Part shown: one piece after another, positions 17,086-26,207 of the stretch
Layout: each line of letters starts with the position of its first letter
How positions within the stretch are numbered: position 1 is the first letter of the stretch
Assembly (NCBI GenBank): GCA_045542355.1
Contig: JAZQKX010000020.1
Coordinates: 1-64,000, forward strand
Reading direction: 5' to 3'
Source: UMGS1532 sp045542355
Lineage (GTDB): Bacteria > Bacillota > Clostridia > Oscillospirales > Acutalibacteraceae
DNA length: 64,000 bases
Translations under genes and position numbers: made by a program
Notes under the pieces: generated by a model
What the model was told of the DNA's origin: nothing
The model's input: only the letters and a program-made list of their open reading frames with translations
Databases searched by the model: none

Positions 17086-18294
17086 GTGGAGAACAACGGC
17101 AACACAGGTGAATTTATATTAAATGACGCAATACAGTCTGATGATAGCACCAAGACCGATGCAGTCAACGATGAATATGTTATCGGAAGCGGTTTTAATA
17201 TAGCTGAGGTAGAGGCTCCAAAAGAGCCAGAAAAGAAAAAGCGCAAAAGAACCAAGGGTGTGTGGCGCACTATCGTTTGGATAGTGTGCATTTTAGCTGT
17301 TTCTATATTTTGTGTGTTAGCAGGTATGGCGGCTGTGGCTGATTATATGGGACTTTTAGGTGATGTTACAACCGCAACCGTAACTATAGAAAAAGGTGAA
17401 AGTCTCGACAGTGTAGCTCAGGAGCTTAAAGATGTGGGTGCAATTAAATTCAAAGCATTCTTTAAGTTTTATGCAGGTAGTAAAAACTATTATGAGCAGT
17501 TCACCGAAGGTGTACATACCTTCAATGTAGAAAGCGGATATTCTGGAATAGTATATGAATTCACAAAGGTACCGGGTTTCAGCACCGAAACCGTGGAGCT
17601 CACAATTCCTGAATTGGCGACAATAGACGATATAGCAAAGCTGTTTGATAAAGAGAACATTTGCTCAAAGGAAGACTTTTACGAAGTGGTGGAAAACACG
17701 GACTTTGATTACGATTTTCTTGACGATATCCCCGTCAAGTCGGTCCACTATCGTCTGGAGGGTTATCTCTATCCCGACACCTATCAGTTCTATGTATGGG
17801 ATTCAAAGGACGGAGCCGAGCAGGCTGTCAAGAAAATGCTTGATAATTTTGCCTCAAAAATAGAGGATGACTACTATGAAAAAGCTGAAAAAATGGGTTA
17901 TAGTTTCCACGAAATCATGACCATGGCATCCATTATAGAGCTTGAGTGCAACGGCTATCCCGACGAAATGCCAAAGGTTTCTGCTGTGTTCTATAATAGG
18001 CTTCTTAACTGGGGCGGTGAGCCTAAAATGTTGGGATCCTCTCCAACCGCGGAATATCCTTATGGCGGTGGCAATTATGACACCAATAAAAAAGAGGGAT
18101 TGCCCCCAGGACCTTTCTGCGCAACAGGTATAAATGCCATCAAGGCGGCGCTTAATCCCAAAAAGGATTTCGACAGTAAGTATTTTTACTTCGTTACCGA
18201 TACCGATTTCAATTTCTATTATAACGAGACCTTGTATCAGCACGAAAATACAATCTACAATCTGCGGATGCAGGGCAAATGGGGAGAGGACTAA
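17086..18294 (+). CDS. mltG: Endolytic peptidoglycan transglycosylase MltG
   Basis: Cuts nascent glycan strands and sets their length. The protein has a charged cytoplasmic N-terminus (about 60 residues), one membrane span (about 62-85), a LysM-like subdomain and the YceG catalytic domain. The catalytic glutamate is Glu285 in ASIIELEC. GTG start; AAAGGACTGAG lies upstream. The longer-than-usual N-terminal tail is rich in Asp/Glu then Lys. In B. subtilis mltG (yrrL) also lies near the U32 gene yrrO, which matches the order here. Confidence 0.93.
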   Translation: MENNGNTGEFILNDAIQSDDSTKTDAVNDEYVIGSGFNIAEVEAPKEPEKKKRKRTKGVWRTIVWIVCILAVSIFCVLAGMAAVADYMGLLGDVTTATVTIEKGESLDSVAQELKDVGAIKFKAFFKFYAGSKNYYEQFTEGVHTFNVESGYSGIVYEFTKVPGFSTETVELTIPELATIDDIAKLFDKENICSKEDFYEVVENTDFDYDFLDDIPVKSVHYRLEGYLYPDTYQFYVWDSKDGAEQAVKKMLDNFASKIEDDYYEKAEKMGYSFHEIMTMASIIELECNGYPDEMPKVSAVFYNRLLNWGGEPKMLGSSPTAEYPYGGGNYDTNKKEGLPPGPFCATGINAIKAALNPKKDFDSKYFYFVTDTDFNFYYNETLYQHENTIYNLRMQGKWGED

Positions 18295-19523
18295 TGCGCG
18301 ACAACAGTATAAAAGCGCTGGAGCTGCTCTCGCCGTCCGGCGATTTAACCCGTCTGAAAGCGGCTGTGGACTACGGCGCTGACGCGGTATATCTTGCGGG
18401 TGAAGAATTTGGAATGAGGACTGCAACCGCTAACTTTTCAAAGGAAGATTTGCGGTTGGGTGTTGAATATGCCCACATGCGCGGTGTTAAGGTGTATGTA
18501 ACCTGTAATACCATTCCTCATAACGACGAGATTGCAAGATTGCCCGAGTTTATTGAATATTGCGCCGCAACAGGTGTAGACGGTCTCATAATTTCCGATA
18601 TTGGTACCTTTAACCTTTGCGGTAAATATGCTCCCAATGTGGAAAGACATGTGTCGGTGCAATCAGGTATAACTAACTATGAAACCGCACGAGCATTTTA
18701 CGAAATGGGCGCTAAACGTATAGTCGTTGCCCGCGAGCTGTCATTAGATGAGATTGCTGAAATTCGCGCAAAGACCTCGAAAGAACTGGAAATAGAAGCT
18801 TTTGTTCATGGAGCAATGTGTGTTTCCTTTTCAGCGCGTTGTATGCTTTCAAGCTATATGACAGGCCGTGATGCCAACAGAGGAGACTGTGCTCAACCCT
18901 GCAGATGGAGCTATTCTCTCATGGAGGAGAAGCGTCCGGGTCAGTATTTTGATATCACCGAAACCGAAAAGGGCACATATATCCTCAATGCAAACGACCT
19001 TTGCATGGTAGATTATATAGACAAGTTGGCTAAAGCGGGTGTTTATAGCTATAAGATTGAGGGCAGAGCCAAGTCCCATTACTATACAGCTGTTGCTACC
19101 AACGCTTACCGCGGAGCAATAGACGAATATCTCAAAAACCCCGATGCATATAAAACTCCCCGGTGGGTTACCGAGGAGCTAAATAAAATCAGTCACCGAA
19201 ACTATTCCACAGGTTTTTATCTTGGCAAACCCGAAAATAGCCAGACCTATTCCCATGCGGGATATGTCAGGGACTATTTTGTTGCTGCTGTGGTTGAGGG
19301 CTATGAGGACGGTTGCATATTGGCAAGACTCAAAAATAAGTTTAGCCTTGGTGAGACTCTTGATTGTCTTGAGCCCAAGGCGGCGCCAACGCTTATTAAG
19401 GTTGATAAAATGTTTGACCATAACGGAGACTCCATTGATGTGGCACCCCACCCAATGAGCCTTATAAAGATACCCTTTAACCGACCCTTGGAAATCGGCT
19501 CTCTGCTCAGAATTAAATCATAA
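18294..19523 (+). CDS. Peptidase U32 family protein (TrhP-like)
   Basis: U32 proteins of this type (YrrO/TrhP) are known to take part in 5-hydroxyuridine formation at tRNA wobble U34, rather than acting as plain proteases. Residues near the start, ELLSPSGDLTRLKAAVDYGADAVYLAGEEF, are the U32 core (split here as a description, not a claim of catalysis). Cysteines in GAMCVSFSARCMLSSY and GDCAQPCRW match the family's conserved set. ATG 18294 overlaps the mltG stop; GGGGAGAGGA lies just before. 409 residues. The companion methyltransferase TrmR is not next to it. Confidence 0.85.
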   Translation: MRDNSIKALELLSPSGDLTRLKAAVDYGADAVYLAGEEFGMRTATANFSKEDLRLGVEYAHMRGVKVYVTCNTIPHNDEIARLPEFIEYCAATGVDGLIISDIGTFNLCGKYAPNVERHVSVQSGITNYETARAFYEMGAKRIVVARELSLDEIAEIRAKTSKELEIEAFVHGAMCVSFSARCMLSSYMTGRDANRGDCAQPCRWSYSLMEEKRPGQYFDITETEKGTYILNANDLCMVDYIDKLAKAGVYSYKIEGRAKSHYYTAVATNAYRGAIDEYLKNPDAYKTPRWVTEELNKISHRNYSTGFYLGKPENSQTYSHAGYVRDYFVAAVVEGYEDGCILARLKNKFSLGETLDCLEPKAAPTLIKVDKMFDHNGDSIDVAPHPMSLIKIPFNRPLEIGSLLRIKS

Positions 19524-19532
19524 TAATAATTA

Positions 19533-19570
19533 AAAGGTGCTTAGTTGAGACACACTAAGCACCTTTATTT
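19533..19570. terminator. Bidirectional terminator between the U32 gene and the solute-binding lipoprotein gene
   Basis: AAAGGTGCTTAG (19533-19544) pairs with CTAAGCACCTTT (19555-19566) around a ten-base loop. It is flanked by A-rich and T-rich sequence and serves both convergent genes. Confidence 0.88.
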
Positions 19571-21147
19571 TAGTTGTAGCTTGATTGAGAAAAATAAACC
19601 ATCAGATTTTGCTTGTTTATTTGTGGGATGACATCCTCTTTAAAATAATAAGTTTTTGATGATACAAACAGGGGGGAGAGGTATTCATATTCACCTAATA
19701 GCTTGACAGCTTTTTTGGTTGCGCTTTTTAATTTATCTCCTGAGCTACTGTTCATTTTCTTTATGGCATTATCAAATTCTTTGTTTTTGTGACCTATCAG
19801 ATTTGTGGTAGAGTTTGAGGTGAATTGTTGCAGATATGCTGTGGGTGACGCCGATATCGCTTTAGAGGGCATAACGGCGGCATCGTAGGCTCCAGAACTT
19901 ATAGCGGAATTAAAGGCTTCCTCGCTTTGGAGGGCGGTAATATTTACAGTGACGCCAAAAATGTTCTGCCAGTTAGCCGCGATTTGTTGGGCGATTGATT
20001 CGGTTATATCGTTGCTGATATATACAATGGAAAAGGTTGGGAAAATTCTTTCTACCCCTAATTCTTCGCACCCTTTTATAAAGTAGTCCAGAGCTTCATC
20101 ATTCGCGAGAGTAGACTTTTTGTTTGTGATTTCGTCTGAATAATTCACAATGGTTGGCAGTATAGATCCCGCATTTGTTATGCCGTATTTTACAGTAAGC
20201 TCATTATCAATTTCATAGCTTACAGTTCCCATGAGAGCCTTCAGTATGTTTTCCTCGGCTATCTGAGATTTGGGGTTAATTATCAAGGAATTCATAACAT
20301 TGCCTATGTGGGTGGGCTCAATATTAATTTCAGAGGCACTTAGTCTGTCGATTAGAGACTTGTCTAAAATAGTGAAATCGGGCTCATCCTTTTCTATATT
20401 TTCAAACAGCTCATCTTCTGAGTTGAAATATATGTATGCAGAGCGGATTTCAGCGGATTTATAAAGCTCGTACTCTTCGTTAGCTTTGAGAGAACAATAA
20501 TCCTCGTTCCAAGCGGTTACACTGTAGTAGCCGTTCGAGAGCACAGAATCCTCATTCAGTCCGTAGTACCCCTTGCAGGAATTAAAAAAATCCTCATTAC
20601 AGGGCATGGCAACGGGGGTGGTAAGTAAATCTAAAAAGCCTGAATTAACGCTGTCAAGCTGAATTTCCAGCTCGTATGCACCGTTGACCATAACACCAAT
20701 GTTATCGGCAGACTTTTTGCCGCTAAGAATTTTGGAAACATTCTTTATTGGAAGCAGGTTGGCGGCATAGGGGGAGGCGGTCTCTTTACTCACTGCTCTT
20801 TTAAAAGCAAAGAGAAAATCCTTTGCCGTAAGCGGTCTGCCATCAGACCATTTTGAGGTTTCTTTAAGTTTGAAAGTATAGGTTTTTCCATCCTTGCTAA
20901 CGCTATAACTTTCTGCCACACCACAGGTTAGAACACCTGCTTTGTTGTATTTCATCAGTCCCTCGTAGGTGTTGTAGACTATATGGAGCTCTGTATCGTT
21001 TGTGGCAAGTTGCGGGTCAATATTTACAATATTAGTGACTGTCTCATATATTAGCGACCTGTTTAAATTCGGGTCACTGCATCCGCTTACACAAAAAAGT
21101 GTGCAGAGGATTAGAGCCGACGATATTATTCTTAATAGATTTTTCAA
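19570..21147 (-). CDS. Oligopeptide-type ABC transporter substrate-binding lipoprotein (family 5)
   Basis: Predicted lipid-anchored binding protein of the peptide/nickel family. The signal peptide ends in a lipobox VSGC, making the cysteine at about residue 23 the anchor. Family 5 segments include YEGLMKYNKAG, KWSDGRPLTAKDFLFAFKRA and a C-terminal LLGEYEYLSPLF. The start is TTG with GGGAGGT upstream, and it overlaps the preceding fumarase-type gene by four bases. No permease or ATPase genes are close, so it is an orphan and its substrate is unknown. Confidence 0.85.
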   Translation of the reverse strand: MKNLLRIISSALILCTLFCVSGCSDPNLNRSLIYETVTNIVNIDPQLATNDTELHIVYNTYEGLMKYNKAGVLTCGVAESYSVSKDGKTYTFKLKETSKWSDGRPLTAKDFLFAFKRAVSKETASPYAANLLPIKNVSKILSGKKSADNIGVMVNGAYELEIQLDSVNSGFLDLLTTPVAMPCNEDFFNSCKGYYGLNEDSVLSNGYYSVTAWNEDYCSLKANEEYELYKSAEIRSAYIYFNSEDELFENIEKDEPDFTILDKSLIDRLSASEINIEPTHIGNVMNSLIINPKSQIAEENILKALMGTVSYEIDNELTVKYGITNAGSILPTIVNYSDEITNKKSTLANDEALDYFIKGCEELGVERIFPTFSIVYISNDITESIAQQIAANWQNIFGVTVNITALQSEEAFNSAISSGAYDAAVMPSKAISASPTAYLQQFTSNSTTNLIGHKNKEFDNAIKKMNSSSGDKLKSATKKAVKLLGEYEYLSPLFVSSKTYYFKEDVIPQINKQNLMVYFSQSSYN

Positions 21148-21668
21148 AACAGGCTACCTCCCGTGCTGTCAATACCCACAAGTAGAGGGAAGCGGTTGAA
21201 GTGAAGCTTCTTTATAGATTCACAGCCTAAATCGGGGAAAGCTATTACCTCGCAGTAATCAATACATTTTGAGGCAAGAGCACCCGCTCCGCCTAATGCA
21301 CATAAATAAACGGCACCATTTTTTACTATTGATTCGACAACCTCGCGGGAACGGGGCCCCTTGCCTATCATGCATTTAAGTCCCAGTTCTAAAAGGCGGG
21401 GAGAGTAAGGGTCCATTCTGCTGGAGGTTGTAGGTCCGCAGCTACCAATGGCAAGTCCCTCGGGTGTGGGAGTGGGACCAGCATAGTATATCGCCGAGCC
21501 GTTTAATGAAAAGGGTGGGACCTCGCCGTTATCAAGCATTTGGATTAGCCTTTTATGTGCGGCATCCCGTGCAGTAAAAACAGTGCCGGAAAGCAAAATT
21601 TTGTCTCCGGCACACAGTACGTCTTTATATTCTTCTATTTGATTTACATCAATTATGTATTCTTTCAT
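21144..21668 (-). CDS. Class I fumarase/tartrate dehydratase beta-type subunit
   Basis: Homologous to the C-terminal (beta) part of oxygen-sensitive Fe-S fumarases and L(+)-tartrate dehydratase. Conserved stretches seen are YYAGPTPTPEG, IGSCGPTTSSRMD and GKGPRS. 174 residues, the normal beta size. The alpha subunit, which holds the Fe-S cluster and usually lies directly upstream, is absent; a DivIVA-like gene takes that place. It must therefore partner with an alpha subunit encoded elsewhere, or have changed role. It overlaps the downstream lipoprotein start. Confidence 0.87.
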   Translation of the reverse strand: MKEYIIDVNQIEEYKDVLCAGDKILLSGTVFTARDAAHKRLIQMLDNGEVPPFSLNGSAIYYAGPTPTPEGLAIGSCGPTTSSRMDPYSPRLLELGLKCMIGKGPRSREVVESIVKNGAVYLCALGGAGALASKCIDYCEVIAFPDLGCESIKKLHFNRFPLLVGIDSTGGSLF

Positions 21669-21671
21669 GGC

Positions 21672-22226
21672 TTATTGTTTTGAAGTAACCTCGTTTACCT
21701 TTTCTGAAATATTGGTTATTGTCTTTTTAGCAGCGTCAAAGGATTCAAAAATATATTCTAAGTCGCTGTTGTATTTCTGAGAGGCTTCGGAGATTTCCAA
21801 CTTTATATCTTTGAGTTTTTCCTGCATATCTTCGAGAGCCAACATGGTGCGATTAATCTCATAGAAAGCAAGTTCGGAGCTTTCTTTAGTGGACTTATTA
21901 ATAGCCTCGGCGTTGGATTTTGCAACCAAATACATTTTTGCAATATCCTGTCCTATTTTCTCAACCTCGTCTTGCTTTGCGCGTAAAGCGGCAGCTTCGC
22001 CTGAAAGTCTTTCAACTGTTGCTTCACTGAGTCTGAGACTTGCCTCGAGCTGGGGTATTTGTTTTAATTCATCAATAAGCTCTGCATTACGACGATTAAG
22101 CTCGTCAATATTATTAACAAGCTGGGTTTCCTTTTCGGAATTGCTTTTCTGCATTTTTTTGATGTATTCAATAACATCTTCGCGATTGAAGCCCAAAAGT
22201 TCTCGTCTAAACCCTACCTTAGCCAT
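21672..22226 (-). CDS. DivIVA-like coiled-coil protein
   Basis: Small, highly helical protein. The N-terminus FRRELLGFNREDVIEYIKKMQ resembles the lipid-binding DivIVA/GpsB N-domain, and nearly all of residues 25-180 look like coiled coil rich in Glu, Lys, Ala and Leu. DivIVA proteins mark curved membrane and organise division or wall synthesis, but this one is shorter and diverged, so its role is open. GGAGG lies eight bases before the ATG. It heads the reverse trio with the fumarase beta and lipoprotein genes. Confidence 0.7.
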   Translation of the reverse strand: MAKVGFRRELLGFNREDVIEYIKKMQKSNSEKETQLVNNIDELNRRNAELIDELKQIPQLEASLRLSEATVERLSGEAAALRAKQDEVEKIGQDIAKMYLVAKSNAEAINKSTKESSELAFYEINRTMLALEDMQEKLKDIKLEISEASQKYNSDLEYIFESFDAAKKTITNISEKVNEVTSKQ

Positions 22227-22331
22227 GTAAAACCTCCGTTAAAATACCTTTTATAAAATCATTATATCACGCTTTTCTCGACCATTCAACAAAAATTTAT
22301 ATTATTTTTAATATTACTCTTTTAATACCGA

Positions 22332-22365
22332 TTGAAATAGCTGAGTTTGTGTGTTAGAATATAAT
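22332..22365 (+). promoter_or_regulatory. Promoter of the FAD oxidoreductase/glycosyltransferase pair
   Basis: TTGAAA (22332-22337), 17 bp, TAGAAT (22355-22360); an overlapping TATAAT lies at 22360-22365. The start codon is at 22390. Confidence 0.5.
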
Positions 22366-22389
22366 AAATAATACCATGGAGTTTAATAT

Positions 22390-23943
22390 ATGAACAGAGT
22401 TGTTATTATAGGCGCAGGTCCCGCAGGACTTACCGCCGCATTTGAACTTTTAAAAAACGGTACCGATTTCGATGTGGTTGTTTTGGAGGAGACCGATAGC
22501 ATAGGCGGCATTTCCAAAACCGTAAGGCACAACGGCAACCGTATGGATATCGGAGGACATCGTTTCTTCTCAAAGAGCGACGAGGTCATGAATTGGTGGA
22601 AGGAAAGAATGCCGCTTCAAGGCAAACCCTCCTTTGATGATATTGCTTTAAAACGCGAAAAAAACTTGTCTCCAAACGGTCCCGATCCTCAGTTTGAAGA
22701 CCGCATTATGCTTGTGCGCAATAGAGTATCCCGAATCTACTACAACAACAAATTCTTCGATTATCCCATCAGCATGAAACCCTCAACCTTTTCCAACATG
22801 GGGTTATTCACAACCATTTGCGCTGGTTTTTCATATCTTCGTTCCGCCATCAGTAAGCTTCCCGAAGACTCCTTGGAGGACTTTTATATTAACCGTTTTG
22901 GAAAGGTGCTCTACAGCATGTTTTTCGAGGATTATACCGAAAAACTTTGGGGAAGACATCCCAGTGAAATCTCGGCAGACTGGGGTGCCCAGCGTGTAAA
23001 AGGGCTTTCAATTTCTGCTCTTTTCAAGGACATCTTCAAAAAGATATTCGGAGGCAAAAGCAATAAAAACTCCGAAACCTCGCTTATAGAAGAATTCTGG
23101 TATCCTAAATATGGCCCAGGTCAGCTTTGGGAAGAAGTGGCTAAAGACATTGAATATATGGGCGGAAGAATTCTCAAGAATTGCAAGGTGCTGAGCCTCA
23201 ATAAGGTTGAGGATAAAATTGACTATATCGTCTGCGAGACCGAGGGTAAGAAATTCAAGGTGCAGGGAGATATCTATATTTCCTCTATGCCTGTAAAGGA
23301 CCTTGTATGCGGTATAAAAGGTGATAGACCGGACCGAGAAATCAACTTCATAGCAGAGAATTTGCCATATCGGGATTTTGTGACAGTGGGTGTTCTTGTT
23401 AATAAGCTTAACCTGAAGAATAAAACCAAGATTAAAACTCTTGGTAACATCGTCCCCGATTGCTGGATTTATGTTCAGGACAGAAACGTGAAAATGGGAC
23501 GAATCCAGATATTCAACAACTGGTCGCCCTACATGGTAGAGGACCCTGAAAACACAGTGTGGGTCGGCTTGGAATACTTCTGTAAGGAGAATGATGATTT
23601 CTGGTCTCTTTCCGACAGTGAACTACTGGACTTTGTAGCGGGCGAGCTTGAGACCATGGGAATTGCTAAGAAATCGGATATATTGGACTATCATTGTGAA
23701 CGCATCAAGAAGGCTTATCCTGCATATTTTGATACCTATAGCCAGATCGATAAGGTAATTGATTATCTTAACGGAATCAGCAATCTTTATCCCGTAGGCA
23801 GAAACGGTCAGCACAGGTACAATAATATGGATCACTCAATGCTAACCGCTATGAGGACTGTAGACATACTCACCGGTAAGGAGCATGACAAATCCTTAGT
23901 TTGGAATGTTAACACAGAAAAAGAATACCACGAAAAAAAGTAA
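22390..23943 (+). CDS. NAD(P)/FAD-dependent oxidoreductase (protoporphyrinogen oxidase/UGM-like fold)
   Basis: Flavoprotein of the amine-oxidase/COG1232 group. The FAD-binding GxGxxG is at the start (IIGAGPAGLTAAFELL), followed by an acidic strand end at VVLEE and the GGISKT loop, with MDIGGHRFF downstream. The C-terminal GRNGQHRYNNMDHSMLTAM is the second FAD-contact segment. The substrate is unknown. Heme synthesis genes are absent; the partner gene, overlapping by 38 bases, is a membrane glycosyltransferase, so a role in lipid-linked sugar or envelope glycan chemistry is more likely than porphyrin oxidation (inference). Confidence 0.78.
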   Translation: MNRVVIIGAGPAGLTAAFELLKNGTDFDVVVLEETDSIGGISKTVRHNGNRMDIGGHRFFSKSDEVMNWWKERMPLQGKPSFDDIALKREKNLSPNGPDPQFEDRIMLVRNRVSRIYYNNKFFDYPISMKPSTFSNMGLFTTICAGFSYLRSAISKLPEDSLEDFYINRFGKVLYSMFFEDYTEKLWGRHPSEISADWGAQRVKGLSISALFKDIFKKIFGGKSNKNSETSLIEEFWYPKYGPGQLWEEVAKDIEYMGGRILKNCKVLSLNKVEDKIDYIVCETEGKKFKVQGDIYISSMPVKDLVCGIKGDRPDREINFIAENLPYRDFVTVGVLVNKLNLKNKTKIKTLGNIVPDCWIYVQDRNVKMGRIQIFNNWSPYMVEDPENTVWVGLEYFCKENDDFWSLSDSELLDFVAGELETMGIAKKSDILDYHCERIKKAYPAYFDTYSQIDKVIDYLNGISNLYPVGRNGQHRYNNMDHSMLTAMRTVDILTGKEHDKSLVWNVNTEKEYHEKK

Positions 23944-25483
23944 AGGTAGTGCCAAATTGCAAAAGCGGAATACGACCGAGCTAATTGATAATTTTATTGA
24001 CTGTTTTTCAAAACACCCCATTCTATTCATAGGGGTGTTTTGCGCATTTTCTTTTTTGCTGGTAATCATGGAAATCAGTTGGACGATTGTATCGATAATC
24101 GGATTTTCTCTTATTGTAGTTACTGGAATTTTGCTTTATTTTAAAGGCAATCTTAATCAAAGAAACATGGTGCTTTTACTCTTCTTTGCGGGATTTATCT
24201 TGCGACTGCAATATATCCTCTATACAGGATGCATGGAACGTCAGCACGATGTGGAGGTTTTCGGCAGTGGACATGGTCACTCGGGGTATATTGAATATCT
24301 TTATAGTGAGCTGAGACTTCCCGATTTCGATGTACGGGAAGTGTGGCAGTTTTATCACCCTCCGCTTCATCACGTAATTAGCGCAGTATTCTTGAAGTTT
24401 TTCTCCGCTTTGGGTGTGGAATATAACCTTGCATTAGAGGGTTTGCAGAGCCTTACGCTGTTTTATTCATCACTTTGTATGCTTATATCCTACCGCATAA
24501 TCAGAGAACTGGGTATCAAGGGTGGCGCTGCCTTGGCATCATTTGCCGTCATAGCTTTTCACCCTACATTTATTATTTTTGCGGGAAGTATAAACAACGA
24601 CCTGCTTTCGCTAACCTTTCAACTGGCGGCGATTCTTTATACTATCCGTTGGTATAAAAATAAAACCCTTTGTAATATAATCGTAATCGCCCTTTGTATA
24701 GGTCTGGGAATGATGACAAAGCTTTCCGCTTGGATGGTTGCTCCCGCCGTAGCTTTTGTTTTTTTATATTCCCTGATTGAAGATTTAAAAGCTAAACGAA
24801 ACAAACTAAGCTTTTATATTAAGCAGTATTCTGTGTTTGCTATTGTTTGTGTGCCCTTGGGTCTTTGGTGGAGCATCAGAAATTATATTCTATATTCTGT
24901 ACCACCCAATTATATACCGCTTTTGGAGTTTGACAACCCTCAGTATATCGGTTTTCATTCGGTGTCCACTCGACTTTTTGATTTCGGTTGGCATCAGTTC
25001 CAAAGCGTATTCGATATGTGGGGTAACCCCTATTATGAATATAATCCAACGGTGGGACTCCTTAAAACCGCAATGTTTGGTGAAAGCATAAATGACAGTA
25101 CCTATCCTCAGATTTCGATTTCTGGAACGGCACTCTTTTGGCTGGGCACGGCTCTTGCGTTAATCGGATTTGCCTATATGCTGTATTTCCTGATAAGTTC
25201 TAAGTGCAAACTTGAGCTTACCGACTGGTTTCTACTGGGCTTGTTTATTGTGATTTTTGTGATGTACTATTATTTTTGCATTTCTTTTCCGTTCACATGC
25301 ACTCAAAACATTAGATATGCCTCTCCGCTTATATTGGTTGGCAGTATATATATCGGCAAATCGGTTGAGCGGCAGAAAGCAGGAAACGGCAGGGGAAGGG
25401 TAGCATATTTATCGATTATATATTCTCTTGTCGGATTGTTCTGTTTGTTCTCAATGGTAACCTATACACTTATTGGCGTATAA
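23906..25483 (+). CDS. GT-C family membrane glycosyltransferase (GT39/ArnT-like)
   Basis: Integral membrane protein with about ten to twelve hydrophobic spans after a basic 35-residue tail. An outside loop after the second or third span contains acidic and His residues (RQHDVEVFGSGHGH and FYHPPLHH), as in GT-C enzymes that use polyprenyl-phosphate sugars. The HPPLHH motif is typical of the ArnT/PMT-like group. The start is uncertain: ATG 23906 lies inside the upstream gene with a weak RBS, while TTG 23957, 17 codons later, follows AAAGGT at 23942 and is also plausible. It ends at a strong terminator. Confidence 0.78.
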   Translation: MLTQKKNTTKKSKGSAKLQKRNTTELIDNFIDCFSKHPILFIGVFCAFSFLLVIMEISWTIVSIIGFSLIVVTGILLYFKGNLNQRNMVLLLFFAGFILRLQYILYTGCMERQHDVEVFGSGHGHSGYIEYLYSELRLPDFDVREVWQFYHPPLHHVISAVFLKFFSALGVEYNLALEGLQSLTLFYSSLCMLISYRIIRELGIKGGAALASFAVIAFHPTFIIFAGSINNDLLSLTFQLAAILYTIRWYKNKTLCNIIVIALCIGLGMMTKLSAWMVAPAVAFVFLYSLIEDLKAKRNKLSFYIKQYSVFAIVCVPLGLWWSIRNYILYSVPPNYIPLLEFDNPQYIGFHSVSTRLFDFGWHQFQSVFDMWGNPYYEYNPTVGLLKTAMFGESINDSTYPQISISGTALFWLGTALALIGFAYMLYFLISSKCKLELTDWFLLGLFIVIFVMYYYFCISFPFTCTQNIRYASPLILVGSIYIGKSVERQKAGNGRGRVAYLSIIYSLVGLFCLFSMVTYTLIGV

Positions 25484-25488
25484 TTCGG

Positions 25489-25528
25489 GGTGATTGCACA
25501 TCATTTTGCGCAGTCACCTAAATTTTTT
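25489..25528 (+). terminator. Terminator of the FAD oxidoreductase/glycosyltransferase pair
   Basis: GGTGATTGC (25489-25497) pairs with GCAGTCACC (25510-25518), with one G-U pair, followed by TAAATTTTTT. Confidence 0.85.
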
Positions 25529-25549
25529 ATATTATTATGTAAATAACCC

Positions 25550-25578
25550 TTGTAACATAGTCGAATATTTGGTATAAT
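25550..25578 (+). promoter_or_regulatory. Promoter of the maf-mreBCD-mrdA operon
   Basis: TTGTAA (25550-25555), 17 bp, TATAAT (25573-25578). The maf RBS AAAGGAG follows about 35 bp later. Confidence 0.65.
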
Positions 25579-25625
25579 ATTATGTAAAATTATATAAAAT
25601 CAGTTAATACTAAAGGAGTCTTAAA

Positions 25626-26207
25626 ATGTTGATTCTGGCTTCTGGATCTCCTCGCCGTAAAGAGATTCTTGAAAAGCTCGGCTTCGAGTTTAAAACTGAG
25701 AAAACAAATGCAGATGAATCGGTCCCTGATAATATGCCTGTAGCACAAATCGCAGAGCATTTAGCTCGGGTTAAGGCTGAGACTTCTTTAAAGCATAATA
25801 AAGCCGACACAATCATCGGCTCAGACACCATAGTGGTACTGGATGGCAGTGTGTTGGGTAAGCCTCAAAATGAGGAGGATGCAAAGGACATGCTCTGCGC
25901 CCTATCGGGCAATACACACAAGGTTTATACGGGTGTTTGTGTTGCGTCAATGAGTCTTATCGAAAGCTTCACCGTAGAAACAGATGTAACCTTCGGAGAA
26001 TTATCCCAGGAGGAAATAGAACGGTATGTAGCCTCAGGTGAGCCGATGGACAAGGCGGGAGCTTACGGCATCCAAGGACTTGGATGTAGATTTGTAAAAT
26101 CCATAAATGGCGACTATTATGCGGTAATGGGTTTACCAGCTAATAAGTTATATGAGGTTTTAAAGAAATTTAATTTGGAGGGAAATATATGTTCTCAAGA
26201 GATATAG
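25626..26207 (+). CDS. maf: Maf family nucleotide pyrophosphatase
   Basis: House-cleaning enzyme that hydrolyses dTTP/UTP or modified nucleotides; overproduction of Maf blocks septation in Bacillus. The N-terminal LASGSPRRKEIL motif is diagnostic, with the catalytic SDTIV (SDTIVVLDG) and KAGAYGIQG segments. 193 residues. ATG with AAAGGAG upstream. Its 3' end overlaps mreB by 19 bases. The maf-mreB link is a widely conserved Gram-positive arrangement. Confidence 0.94.
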   Translation: MLILASGSPRRKEILEKLGFEFKTEKTNADESVPDNMPVAQIAEHLARVKAETSLKHNKADTIIGSDTIVVLDGSVLGKPQNEEDAKDMLCALSGNTHKVYTGVCVASMSLIESFTVETDVTFGELSQEEIERYVASGEPMDKAGAYGIQGLGCRFVKSINGDYYAVMGLPANKLYEVLKKFNLEGNICSQEI

